This document shows positions 1 to 7,197 of a stretch of 64,000 nt of DNA, one piece after another. Numbering within the stretch: position 1 is the first letter of the stretch; every line of letters begins with the position of its first letter. Source of the DNA: Pseudomonas neustonica. GTDB taxonomy: Bacteria > Pseudomonadota > Gammaproteobacteria > Pseudomonadales > Pseudomonadaceae. Below the pieces are notes generated by a model. It did not search any database, was not told the origin of the DNA, and saw only the letters and a list, made by a program, of their open reading frames with translations. Position numbers and translations under genes: made by a program. The stretch covers positions 1 through 64,000 of the forward strand of contig NZ_RKKU01000007.1 in the NCBI RefSeq assembly GCF_003797945.1. Direction: 5' to 3'.

Positions 1-65
1 GGCTGGCGAGATAGCGCGATGGCTTCGCGCTTGAATTCAGGGCTGTATTTTCTGCGTTTGGACAT
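1..65 (-). CDS. IS3-family transposase OrfA, N-terminal fragment cut by the window edge
   Basis: Reading leftwards from the ATG at 65, the first residues are MSKRRKYSPEFKREAIALSR, the typical start of IS3-family OrfA (helix-turn-helix transposase subunit that binds the element's ends). A ribosome binding site AAGGAG lies 5 bases before the ATG. Only 21 codons are in the window, so whether the element is complete or broken cannot be judged. Confidence 0.8.
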   Translation of the reverse strand, partial: MSKRRKYSPEFKREAIALSRQ

Positions 66-118
66 GAACACTCCTTTGGCACATTGTGCCTCTTTTCAAG
101 AGTGTCCGCAGTAACGGG
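1..118 (-). mobile_element. End of an IS3-family insertion sequence (boundary approximate)
   Basis: The orfA start at 65 is followed on its upstream side by about 50 non-coding bases, including GGCACA-A-TGTGCC at 78-90, and by a stretch near 96-118 that looks like the terminal inverted repeat of the element. The exact end and any target-site duplication cannot be fixed, because the other end lies outside the window. Confidence 0.5.
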
Positions 119-128
119 GTAGAACCCC

Positions 129-149
129 TTGCAGCTTGCAGCTTGCAGG
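129..149. repeat. Three tandem copies of a 7-base unit (TTGCAGC)
   Basis: TTGCAGC occurs twice and TTGCAGG once, head to tail, just outside the IS end. Short TTGCAGC-like runs are common between genes in pseudomonads. No function is evident. Confidence 0.75.
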
Positions 150-152
150 GCA

Positions 153-180
153 ATAAAAAAGAGCGCCCTAGGGCGCTCTT
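153..180 (-). terminator. Rho-independent terminator of the acyl-CoA ligase gene
   Basis: A perfect 22-base palindrome (arms AAGAGCGCCC/GGGCGCTCTT) at 159-180 is followed on the minus strand by a run of T. It lies about 20 bases after the ligase stop codon. Confidence 0.9.
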
Positions 181-200
181 GAGTGCAAAGCCGAGGGGAG

Positions 201-1865
201 TTAGGCTTCAGCGCGTCCCCACTCGATGTCCTGCAGGTGGCGCCACATGATCTTGCCCGTTGGCGACTTGGGAATGCTGTCGGCGAAGGAGACGATCTGC
301 GGGCATTTGTAGGCAGCCATGTTTTCCTGGCACCAGTTGATAATGTCCTGCTCAGTTGTGTCTTGTTTGCCTGCACTCAGTACGACGACCGCCTTAACCG
401 TTTCGCCGCGTCGCTCATGGGGTACAGAGATAATGCAGACTTCCTGAATGGCCGGGTGTGCGTACATGAGTGATTCAACTTCCGCGGGCCATACCTTGAA
501 GCCCGACGCGTTGATCATTCGTTTTACGCGGTCTACCAGGAAAAAGTAGCCCTCTTCGTCATAATAGCCGAGGTCGCCAGAGCGGAAGAAGCGCTCGCCA
601 GCTACCTCAACAAACGCCTCTTCGGTAGCATCAGGGCGGTTCCAGTAACCTTGGAAAATCTGTTCGCCGCGCATGATGATTTCACCGGTCACGCCGGGCT
701 CGACTTCTTTTAACGTGTCAACGTCAATCACCCGTGAGTCAACACCAATGAAGGGAACACCCAGGCATTGGGGTTTGCAGGCATGGGGCGGATTTGCATG
801 TGTTGCTGCGATCGTTTCGGACAACCCATAGCCTTCCATATAGATAAGGCCTGTCTTGTCCTGAAGCTTTTTAGCTACGGCTGCGGGCATAGCCGCTCCG
901 CCACCGCCGATACCAGTGAGTGACCTGATGTCGTATTGATCGATATCGGGATCGGACAACATGTCGACCACCATCGTCGATATGTTGCGCCAGGTATTGA
1001 TTTTCAGGCTTTCAATCAATTGTGCCGCTACCTTTCTATCCCAGCGGGTCATTACGACCAGGGTGCCGCCAGCGTAGAGAGTGGAGTTCATGCACGATTG
1101 CATACCAGTGACATGAAACATGGGTACCGACACCAGATGGATGCAGCTGTGCTGAGTGTTCACCCAGGCGGCTCCATACACAGTGGTAGCCATCGCGCTA
1201 TGATGCGTGTGGACGCAGCCTTTTGGATTGCCGGTAGTGCCCGAGCTGTAAGGTATGACACACAGGTCATTTGGTCCTGCGGTTAAAGCGCTTGGCTTTA
1301 TGTCAGCTTTCATCGCCGCTTGCCATGCAGTCAGCCCTGCTGCTGTAACCGGCTCGGCGGGCGCAGCCACGGCGTCGGGCAACGTAAGGTCTGTCGTTTC
1401 TACTACGTATTCGCTGTAGGCAGTGACAATCACTTCTTTTAACGCACTCTCGCCGATATGCGGCGCCACGAATTCGCTCAGCTCTTGCCCGCATAGCGCT
1501 ACAGGCGCCTGGGTGTCTTCGATCAGGTAAGCGAGTTCGGCAGTGCGGTTCATGGGGTTAACCGGCACAACAACGGCGTTAGCACGCAAAATGGCGAAGT
1601 AGCCGATGATGTACTGTGGGCTATTCTGCATATACAGCAGTACGCGATCGCCGTTTTTTACGCCGGCTTGCTGTAGATAGCCCGCAAGGCGCTCGGCCTG
1701 ATTCTGCAGCTCGCGGTAGCTGATGTTGCTACCGTAGTAGTGAATAGCTGGATGATCGGGGTAGCGAAGTGCGGAGACGGTGATGTTGTGGAACAAGTTG
1801 GTGGCGGGGACTTCAAGCTGCTTGGGTACTTGATCGGGCCACACGGCATAGTGACGGTCAAACAT
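201..1865 (-). CDS. AMP-forming acyl-CoA synthetase (fatty-acid--CoA ligase family)
   Basis: This enzyme activates a carboxylic acid, probably a medium- or long-chain fatty acid, to its CoA thioester through an acyl-adenylate. Visible motifs are the P-loop YSSGTTGNPKG (around residue 210), YGLSE, RSGDLGYYDEEGYF with VDR, and the C-terminal catalytic lysine in PKSPTGKI. The 554-residue length is normal for the family. I place the start at the ATG at 1865 because AGGAGA lies 8 bases upstream; an ATG nine codons earlier (1892) has no such site. No signal peptide, so cytoplasmic or peripheral to the membrane. The gene stands alone between an IS end and the divergent leuA. The acyl substrate cannot be told from sequence. 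Confidence 0.88.
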   Translation of the reverse strand: MFDRHYAVWPDQVPKQLEVPATNLFHNITVSALRYPDHPAIHYYGSNISYRELQNQAERLAGYLQQAGVKNGDRVLLYMQNSPQYIIGYFAILRANAVVVPVNPMNRTAELAYLIEDTQAPVALCGQELSEFVAPHIGESALKEVIVTAYSEYVVETTDLTLPDAVAAPAEPVTAAGLTAWQAAMKADIKPSALTAGPNDLCVIPYSSGTTGNPKGCVHTHHSAMATTVYGAAWVNTQHSCIHLVSVPMFHVTGMQSCMNSTLYAGGTLVVMTRWDRKVAAQLIESLKINTWRNISTMVVDMLSDPDIDQYDIRSLTGIGGGGAAMPAAVAKKLQDKTGLIYMEGYGLSETIAATHANPPHACKPQCLGVPFIGVDSRVIDVDTLKEVEPGVTGEIIMRGEQIFQGYWNRPDATEEAFVEVAGERFFRSGDLGYYDEEGYFFLVDRVKRMINASGFKVWPAEVESLMYAHPAIQEVCIISVPHERRGETVKAVVVLSAGKQDTTEQDIINWCQENMAAYKCPQIVSFADSIPKSPTGKIMWRHLQDIEWGRAEA

Positions 1866-2147
1866 ACATCCAATCTCCTGCTTTTTATGCAATTCAGACG
1901 AACCGTTCTCTGCGCGTTTTCAGCAGGACAGTCCTGTTATTAGATCAGCCGACAGAATAAGTCCCTACGTGAGACTAAGGAAGAATACTTTTGTTGTGCT
2001 GTTGTTACGTCATAAACCGCAGTGAGTTCCAAGGTGCTGGCTTTCCCAGTCGGTCGGGAGGATGCGGTATAGTATCGGCCTGACCCAGGCGCCTATGGGC
2101 GTGAAGCGAACGACAGTGTTCAGCGGTATTTGCGGAGGACCTTACAT
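1866..2147. other. Divergent intergenic region between the acyl-CoA ligase and leuA
   Basis: These 282 bases must hold promoters for both genes. A TATAGT hexamer at 2068-2073 could be the leuA -10 element, without a convincing -35. AGGAC-A-GTCCT at about 1925-1935 is a short palindrome. A nine-codon reading frame at 1996-2025 has three consecutive leucine codons (CTG TTG TTA), but its ribosome site is poorly spaced and no clear attenuator hairpin follows. Confidence 0.35.
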
Positions 2148-3689
2148 ATGAATCAGGACCGGGTATTTATTTTTGATACCACGCTGCGAGATGGTGAGCA
2201 GAGCCCTGGCGCGTCCATGACCAAGGACGAAAAGCTGCGTATCGCGCGGGCGCTGGAGAAGCTGCAGGTGGACGTCATCGAAGCGGGGTTTGCCATTGCC
2301 AGTCCCGGCGACTTCGAGGCGGTCAAGGCGATTGCGGACAGCATTCAGGACAGCATTATCTGTAGTCTGTCGCGTGCGGTTGACGCGGACATTGACCGAG
2401 CAGCTGAAGCACTGGCCGGCGCTAACGCAGGGCGCATTCATACCTTTATTGCCACCAGTCCGATTCATATGCAGCATAAGTTGCGTTTACCGCCGGATCA
2501 GGTGGTTGAGCAAGCAGTGCGCGCAGTTAAGCGCGCGCGCAACCTGTGCGCTGATGTCGAGTTCTCATGCGAAGACGCAGGGCGCTCCGAGATCGACTTC
2601 CTTTGCCGAATTATCGAGGCGGCCATCGACGCAGGTGCCCGGACCATCAATATTCCTGACACCGTCGGCTATGCTATCCCGCACCAGTTCGCCGACACCA
2701 TACGGCAGATAATGTCTCGCGTACCTAACGCCGATAAAGCCGTTTTTTCAGTGCATTGTCATAACGACCTGGGTCTGGCTGTTGCTAATTCACTGGCGGC
2801 GGTTACAGCCGGTGCCCGTCAGGTTGAATGCACTATCAACGGCTTGGGCGAGCGCGCCGGTAACGCTGCGCTGGAAGAGATCGTCATGGCAATCAAGACG
2901 CGGCAGGATCTGCTGGGTGTATATACCGGAGTTGTGACCGAGAATATTTTGCCTGCTTCGCGGCTTGTTTCAGGGATCACCGGCTTCCCGGTACAGCCCA
3001 ACAAAGCTATTGTCGGCGCCAATGCCTTTGCTCACGAGTCAGGGATTCACCAGGATGGCGTGCTTAAGCACCGTGAAACCTACGAAATCATGAGCGCGCA
3101 GTCCGTGGGCTGGCACACCAACAAATTGTCGTTGGGCAAGTTGTCAGGGCGGAATGCTTTCCGCTCGCGTCTTGAAGAGCTGGGCATTGTTTTGAGCGGT
3201 GAAGATTTGAATGCGGCTTTTGTTCGCTTCAAACAGTTGGCCGATCGTAAGCATGAGATTTTTGATGAAGATCTGCAGGCGCTGGTGACTGATACGCTAA
3301 CCGAGGTGGTCGAGCACATTCGCTTGGTTCATTTGGACGTCTCGTCCTGCATGGGCGAGGTACCGAATGCGCTGGTTCAGCTTAGTGTCGACGGAGTAGA
3401 GCAGGAAGCGCGCTCAGGGGGCTCTGGTCCGGTAGATGCCACGTTCAAGGCTATCGAGCAGGTAATCGGCTCGAACGCGACTCTTCAGCTGTATTCGGTA
3501 AACGCGATCACCGAGGGTACTGACTCGCAGGGTGAAGTGACGGTGCGCCTAGAAAAAAGTGGTCGCATCGTAAACGGTAACGGTGCTGATACCGATATTG
3601 TCGTGGCCTCGGCCAAAGCCTATATCAATGCGTTGAATCTGATGCGCGAAGGTGCATACCGCGCTCATCCTCAGGCAGCGGGGGTCTGA
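2148..3689 (+). CDS. leuA: 2-isopropylmalate synthase (short, E. coli-type LeuA)
   Basis: Condenses acetyl-CoA with 2-oxoisovalerate, the first step of leucine synthesis. The N-terminal TIM barrel starts with [15 protein letters not shown], with metal ligands in HCHNDLG and the NGLGERAGN motif near residue 235. The linker [10 protein letters not shown] and a C-terminal LeuA dimer domain (about residues 390-500) carrying the leucine feedback site follow. The start at 2148 is chosen over the ATG at 2130 because GGAGG lies 9 bases upstream. At 513 residues it matches the E. coli form rather than the roughly 556-residue form usual in Pseudomonas. Its stop overlaps the holD start by one base (TGATG). 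A homocitrate or citramalate synthase is less likely, given the close motif match to LeuA. Confidence 0.93.
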   Translation: MNQDRVFIFDTTLRDGEQSPGASMTKDEKLRIARALEKLQVDVIEAGFAIASPGDFEAVKAIADSIQDSIICSLSRAVDADIDRAAEALAGANAGRIHTFIATSPIHMQHKLRLPPDQVVEQAVRAVKRARNLCADVEFSCEDAGRSEIDFLCRIIEAAIDAGARTINIPDTVGYAIPHQFADTIRQIMSRVPNADKAVFSVHCHNDLGLAVANSLAAVTAGARQVECTINGLGERAGNAALEEIVMAIKTRQDLLGVYTGVVTENILPASRLVSGITGFPVQPNKAIVGANAFAHESGIHQDGVLKHRETYEIMSAQSVGWHTNKLSLGKLSGRNAFRSRLEELGIVLSGEDLNAAFVRFKQLADRKHEIFDEDLQALVTDTLTEVVEHIRLVHLDVSSCMGEVPNALVQLSVDGVEQEARSGGSGPVDATFKAIEQVIGSNATLQLYSVNAITEGTDSQGEVTVRLEKSGRIVNGNGADTDIVVASAKAYINALNLMREGAYRAHPQAAGV

Positions 3690-4468
3690 TGCAGGAACAA
3701 GCGCGTCTGGCCTATCTTGAGGCCATGGGAGTAACGAACTGGATACCACGCAAAGCGTTGATTGGTGTGCCAGAACGTATCCCGTATACGCTACCCGCAG
3801 TGCAAGAGGCGCAGCCAACCCAGGAGCCCGATTCAGATCCCTCGGCAGCTCCGGTGACTGCGCCAGTCAGCAAGGCCCCCGCAGTTAAACCAGCCGCGTT
3901 GGTTAACAAGTTACGCGGCGAGGTCGCACAACCGAAAGCGCCCCAGCCTGAAGAAACTCCGGTGCAGGCGGCTCCTGTCGCTGCGGCCATTGAGCCCTTT
4001 TATTTGCAGCTTTGGTTGGCAGGCCCTTGCGCCCTTCTTACCGAGGCGCCTGAGCCTGGCCTCGAAAGCGCAACCCCTGCCTTTATTTTGCTGCAGGATA
4101 TTCTGCGCGCAGTAGGGTTGCCATCGCGGCCACGGTTATTAGCTGATTTTCGTTGGCCGTTGAGTCGTAACCCACAGCTTGATCGTAGTGCAGAAGCAGC
4201 GAGCAGGGGATTGCTGGCTTTTATGCAAGGACGTCTGGAAGACCAGGAGTTAGTCTCGCTTGGCTGTTTTGGTCCTGCTACCGGGCTATTGGTAGAGTCG
4301 GACTTGGCAAAGGTCGATGAATTGGTTGGACGCGAAGTAGCACTTGAGGGTTTACCTGCGTGCTGGTTTGCAGATGATCTTGAGCTGTTGATGCGTGAAC
4401 CGCAGCGCAAAGCGGCGCTATGGGCGCAGCTGAGACGAGTAAAGGCACGGTGGAAGGATAACGTATGA
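3689..4468 (+). CDS. holD: DNA polymerase III psi subunit, divergent pseudomonad form
   Basis: The psi subunit links chi/SSB to the clamp-loader complex during replication. The N-terminus (LEAMGVTNWIPRKAL, residues 10-24) lines up with E. coli psi (LQQLGITQWSLRRPGAL), the segment that contacts the clamp loader. The C-terminus (REPQRKAALWAQL) lines up with the end of psi (ANPTARAALWQQI). Between them is an insertion rich in Pro, Ala and Gln (about residues 32-100), which makes this 259-residue protein nearly twice the E. coli length. It overlaps rimI by 4 bases, the same arrangement as holD-rimI in E. coli. Function rests on these end motifs and on context. Automatic annotation would probably call it hypothetical or TonB-like. 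Confidence 0.8.
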   Translation: MQEQARLAYLEAMGVTNWIPRKALIGVPERIPYTLPAVQEAQPTQEPDSDPSAAPVTAPVSKAPAVKPAALVNKLRGEVAQPKAPQPEETPVQAAPVAAAIEPFYLQLWLAGPCALLTEAPEPGLESATPAFILLQDILRAVGLPSRPRLLADFRWPLSRNPQLDRSAEAASRGLLAFMQGRLEDQELVSLGCFGPATGLLVESDLAKVDELVGREVALEGLPACWFADDLELLMREPQRKAALWAQLRRVKARWKDNV

Positions 4469-4917
4469 GTGCCCTGACTTTCCGACGCATGCAGGAGTCT
4501 GATCTGGATGCGGTGCTGGCTATTGAATTCTCCGCTTTCAGTCATCCTTGGACTCGCGGCATCTTTCTGGACTGCATCAAGTCAGGCCATGAGTGCTGGT
4601 TAGCCTTCGATGGCTTGCAGCAAATTGGGCACGGCGTACTGTCTGCGGCAGCGGGCGAATCTCATTTGTTGAACATCACCATTAGGCCCGAAAGTCAGGG
4701 CAATGGTTTTGGTCATGGCTTGCTTGAGCACCTTATGCAGCAAGCCAAGGTACGTGATGCTGAAGTCACCTTTTTGGAGGTGCGTGAGTCCAACCTTAAT
4801 GCCGCGGGTTTGTATGAGAGCTTTGGCTTTAACGAAATCGGCCGGCGCAGAAATTACTATCCTGCTGTGGGTGGGCGTGAAGACGCTCTGGTTATGGCCT
4901 ACTCGCTGGTCGATTGA
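4465..4917 (+). CDS. rimI: Ribosomal protein bS18 (S18)-alanine N-acetyltransferase
   Basis: A GNAT-fold acetyltransferase that transfers acetyl from acetyl-CoA to the N-terminal alanine of ribosomal protein S18. The acetyl-CoA site is the R-x-x-G-x-G/A-like RPESQGNGFG (around residue 76). LEVRESNLNAAGLYESFGF is the conserved RimI signature, and the catalytic Glu and Tyr regions (LEVR, NYY) are in place. The 150 residues match the family. It begins inside the end of holD (4-base ATGA overlap), so the two are translationally coupled. Confidence 0.92.
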   Translation: MSALTFRRMQESDLDAVLAIEFSAFSHPWTRGIFLDCIKSGHECWLAFDGLQQIGHGVLSAAAGESHLLNITIRPESQGNGFGHGLLEHLMQQAKVRDAEVTFLEVRESNLNAAGLYESFGFNEIGRRRNYYPAVGGREDALVMAYSLVD

Positions 4918-4997
4918 GTAGAGGACTATTACCGCAGCACTGATACGTTTGCGGCTCGCACCTTCCGCTATTGGGTTTTTGGTAGGAGGTATGTTTG

Positions 4998-5027
4998 ATG
5001 TTTGCTGTTTTCGGGAGATCCGCGTGA
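4998..5027 (+). other. Possible nine-codon leader peptide coupled to the DMT exporter
   Basis: AGGAGG at 4984-4989 is placed 8 bases before an ATG at 4998. This opens MFAVFGRSA and stops at TGA (5025-5027), which overlaps the GTG chosen as the start of the exporter (GTGA). The strong ribosome site fits this mini-ORF better than any start of the exporter itself. It could couple translation, or be fortuitous. The peptide shows no run of a single amino acid, so a classical attenuator is not suggested. Confidence 0.35.
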
Positions 5028-5923
5028 AGTTGTCCGCACGCGGCTGGGCCATTGCCGGACTACTTCTATGCGCAATGATCTGGGCTGGTAACGCCCTGGT
5101 CGCGCGCGCAACTGCTGGGTTATTGCCACCGATTGGTTTGTCATTTTGGCGATGGACTACGGCCCTGTTATTGATCTTACCTTTTACCCTGCGCGGATTG
5201 TGGCGCCAGCGGGCCTCATTACTGTTGCATTGGAAGCAGATTGCAACCTTGTCGGCGTTAAGCATTTCATCCTACAACACGCTTTTGTACCTGGCGGCGC
5301 AGAGTACCACCGCCATCAACATCACTTTGGTTAATACCGGGCTCCCGGTTGCTGCGTTTATATGGTCGGTTCTATTGTTGCGCCAGTGGCCAAGCCGGCA
5401 AACACTAGCCGGCACTCTGTTGTCCTTCACCGGGCTGTTGGTGATCCTCAGTACTGGGCAGCTGGGTAAGCTTGCGCACCTGGTTTTCAATCCGGGTGAT
5501 TTAATCATGCTGGCGGCGGTAATGACGTGGGGGCTCTACTCTGTTCTTCTGCGTCGCTGGATGATTCCCGTTCCGGGAGTGACCTTGCTGACCGCGATGC
5601 TCTTGTGTGGCGTCCCGCTGCTGTTGCCGGTTTATCTATGGGAGTACAGCCAAACCGGGCCCATGCCGCTGACACTGGTGACACTTGGGGCCGTTAGCTA
5701 CACAGCGCTGCTGGCTTCACTGTTCGCTTATCTTGCCTGGAATAACGGTGTGCGTATTCTCGGCCCAGCGACCGCCTCCCTATTCAGCTACCTGATGCCA
5801 GTGTTTACCGCTCTGCTCGGCGTATTGCTGCTCGGCGAACACTTGCACTGGTACCACCTCCTGGGAGGCACCCTGACCTTCTCTGGTCTCTTATTGGCAA
5901 CCCGAAGAGCGTCCAAGGTATGA
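5024..5923 (+). CDS. EamA/DMT-family transporter
   Basis: An inner-membrane protein of 299 residues with about ten hydrophobic segments in two EamA repeats, the size and pattern of drug/metabolite exporters such as RhaT and YdcZ relatives. The first repeat has the usual IWAGNALVAR after helix 1. I choose GTG at 5024 (GGGAG 7-8 bases upstream) because it gives a protein starting directly at helix 1; an ATG at 4991 sits only one base from AGGAGG, and one at 4949 would add a non-conserved tail. Its stop overlaps the next gene by 4 bases, so the exporter and the dehydrogenase are probably made together. The substrate is unknown; an amino acid or 2-oxo/hydroxy acid would fit the neighbours. Confidence 0.8.
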   Translation: MKLSARGWAIAGLLLCAMIWAGNALVARATAGLLPPIGLSFWRWTTALLLILPFTLRGLWRQRASLLLHWKQIATLSALSISSYNTLLYLAAQSTTAINITLVNTGLPVAAFIWSVLLLRQWPSRQTLAGTLLSFTGLLVILSTGQLGKLAHLVFNPGDLIMLAAVMTWGLYSVLLRRWMIPVPGVTLLTAMLLCGVPLLLPVYLWEYSQTGPMPLTLVTLGAVSYTALLASLFAYLAWNNGVRILGPATASLFSYLMPVFTALLGVLLLGEHLHWYHLLGGTLTFSGLLLATRRASKV

Positions 5924-6918
5924 AGAAACTCTGCGTGATCCCCGGCGACGGTATTGGACCAGAGGTGGTGCCGGTCGCGGTAGAGGCCATTAAGCTGCTG
6001 GTGCCAGACCTGGAAGTAGTGCACGCGCAAGCGGGCTGGGCCTGCTTTCAACAGACCGGCTGTGCCGTGCCCGAGCGCACGCTCGATCTTATGCGCGAGT
6101 GCGGGGCCGGGCTGTTTGGCGCGGTGCAATCGCCAGCACATCAGGTAGCCGGTTATCGCAGCGCAATACTGACGTTGCGCCAACAGCTGGGTTTGTCAGT
6201 CAACTTACGTCCGGTGCGCAGCTGGCCCTTTATCTCGCCCAAGAGCGGGATAGATCTGATGGTATTGCGCGAGAACAGTGAAGGGCTTTATGTCGGGCGC
6301 GAGCATATGGCATCGCCAGATAAGGCTATAGCTGAGCGGCATATCAGTAGACAGGCGAGCGAGTTACTGGCGCAGCGCACAGCGCAGGTCGCTCAATTGC
6401 GGCAGGCAAGGCGCATAACCCTGGTGCATAAGGCCAATGTGCTACCGCTCACGTGCGGACTCTTTCGCGATAGCTGCCGCGCAGTGCTGGAAGCCCAAGG
6501 GTTGGGCTCGGTTCTGGATGAGCGCTTGGTTGATGTAGCCGCGCTGCAGTTGATCGAACAGCCGGAATCCTTTGACCTGGTTGTGACCACCAACCTGTTT
6601 GGCGATGTACTGTCCGATCTGGCCAGCTACTGGTCAGGCGGCCTGGCCACCGCGCCGTCGCTTAACTGGGGGCAGGGGATTGCGCTGGCTGAGCCGGTGC
6701 ACGGTAGTGCGCCGGATATTGCCGGTAGCGGTAGAGCAAACCCCATAGCTGCGTTGCTCAGTGCCGCGCTTCTGCTGCGTTATCACTGGGAGTTGGACGA
6801 CCAGGCATCTCGCCTGGAAGGCGCTGTAGACGATTTTTTAAAGGAATCGAAAGGCGTGGATTTAGGCGCGCAAACCACCCTGCGCGTATCAGCAGGGGTG
6901 CTGGAGCGGATCAAATAG
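5920..6918 (+). CDS. Isocitrate/isopropylmalate dehydrogenase family protein, homoisocitrate-dehydrogenase-like
   Basis: An NAD-linked beta-decarboxylating dehydrogenase of the LeuB/ICDH fold, 332 residues. Visible are GDGIGPEV at the N-terminus, the substrate-binding arginines in TLRQQLGLSVNLRPVR, RENSEGLYVGRE, the catalytic lysine in VHKANVLP, the metal aspartates in FGDVLSDLAS, and the NAD site EPVHGSAPDIAG. It is shorter than housekeeping LeuB (about 360), and the RENSEGLY motif is that of NAD-isocitrate/homoisocitrate dehydrogenases, not LeuB. The exact substrate (isopropylmalate, isocitrate, homoisocitrate, tartrate or malate) is open. The 4-base overlap with the exporter and a leuA four genes upstream hint at branched-chain or 2-oxoacid chemistry. 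Confidence 0.75.
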   Translation: MKKLCVIPGDGIGPEVVPVAVEAIKLLVPDLEVVHAQAGWACFQQTGCAVPERTLDLMRECGAGLFGAVQSPAHQVAGYRSAILTLRQQLGLSVNLRPVRSWPFISPKSGIDLMVLRENSEGLYVGREHMASPDKAIAERHISRQASELLAQRTAQVAQLRQARRITLVHKANVLPLTCGLFRDSCRAVLEAQGLGSVLDERLVDVAALQLIEQPESFDLVVTTNLFGDVLSDLASYWSGGLATAPSLNWGQGIALAEPVHGSAPDIAGSGRANPIAALLSAALLLRYHWELDDQASRLEGAVDDFLKESKGVDLGAQTTLRVSAGVLERIK

Positions 6919-6933
6919 TAGGAATAGAGGTAT

Positions 6934-6960
6934 AAAAAAAGGCCTAGCCGAAGCTAAGCC
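6934..6960 (-). terminator. Rho-independent terminator after tRNA-Met
   Basis: On the minus strand GGCTTAGC-TTCG-GCTAGGCC (UUCG-type loop, one G-U pair) is followed by TTTTTTTATA. It ends the tRNA transcript, and it faces the dehydrogenase gene that ends at 6918. Confidence 0.88.
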
Positions 6961-6971
6961 TTTGAAATCGT

Positions 6972-7048
6972 TGGTGGCTACACCTGGACTTGAACCAGGG
7001 ACCCCAGCATTATGAATGCTGTGCTCTAACCAACTGAGCTATGTAGCC
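6972..7048 (-). tRNA. tRNA-Met (anticodon CAT), elongator type
   Basis: A 77-base cloverleaf with a 7-bp acceptor stem (GGCTACA/TGTAGCC), D-loop AGCTCAGTTGGTTAGAGC, CAT anticodon at 7014-7012, T-loop GGTTCAAGTCC and encoded CCA. The paired first base and overall similarity to E. coli metT/U point to the elongator tRNA. A lysidine-modified tRNA-Ile would also carry CAT but has a different body. Confidence 0.95.
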
Positions 7049-7062
7049 ATCCGAGGCTGCGC

Positions 7063-7091
7063 ATTATTCATTTCCGCGCGGGGGTTGTCAA
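7063..7091 (-). promoter_or_regulatory. Sigma70 promoter of tRNA-Met
   Basis: On the minus strand TTGACA (7091-7086) and AATAAT (7068-7063) are separated by exactly 17 bases, with the -10 box 14 bases before the mature tRNA 5' end. A GC-rich stretch follows, as expected of a stable-RNA promoter. Confidence 0.85.
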
Positions 7092-7197
7092 GCCTGCGTG
7101 CTTATTTTTTAACTGGCATTTCAACTGGTTAACTTTTCCATTTGGCACGAGTCGCGGGTTGCGCTGTTACCGTAACCGGGCAGTGCCTGGTTGCCGG

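Noticed and set aside
129-149. Possible CRISPR-like or att-like repeat (TTGCAGC x3)
   Set aside because: Units are 7 bases with no spacers and no integrase or cas gene nearby.
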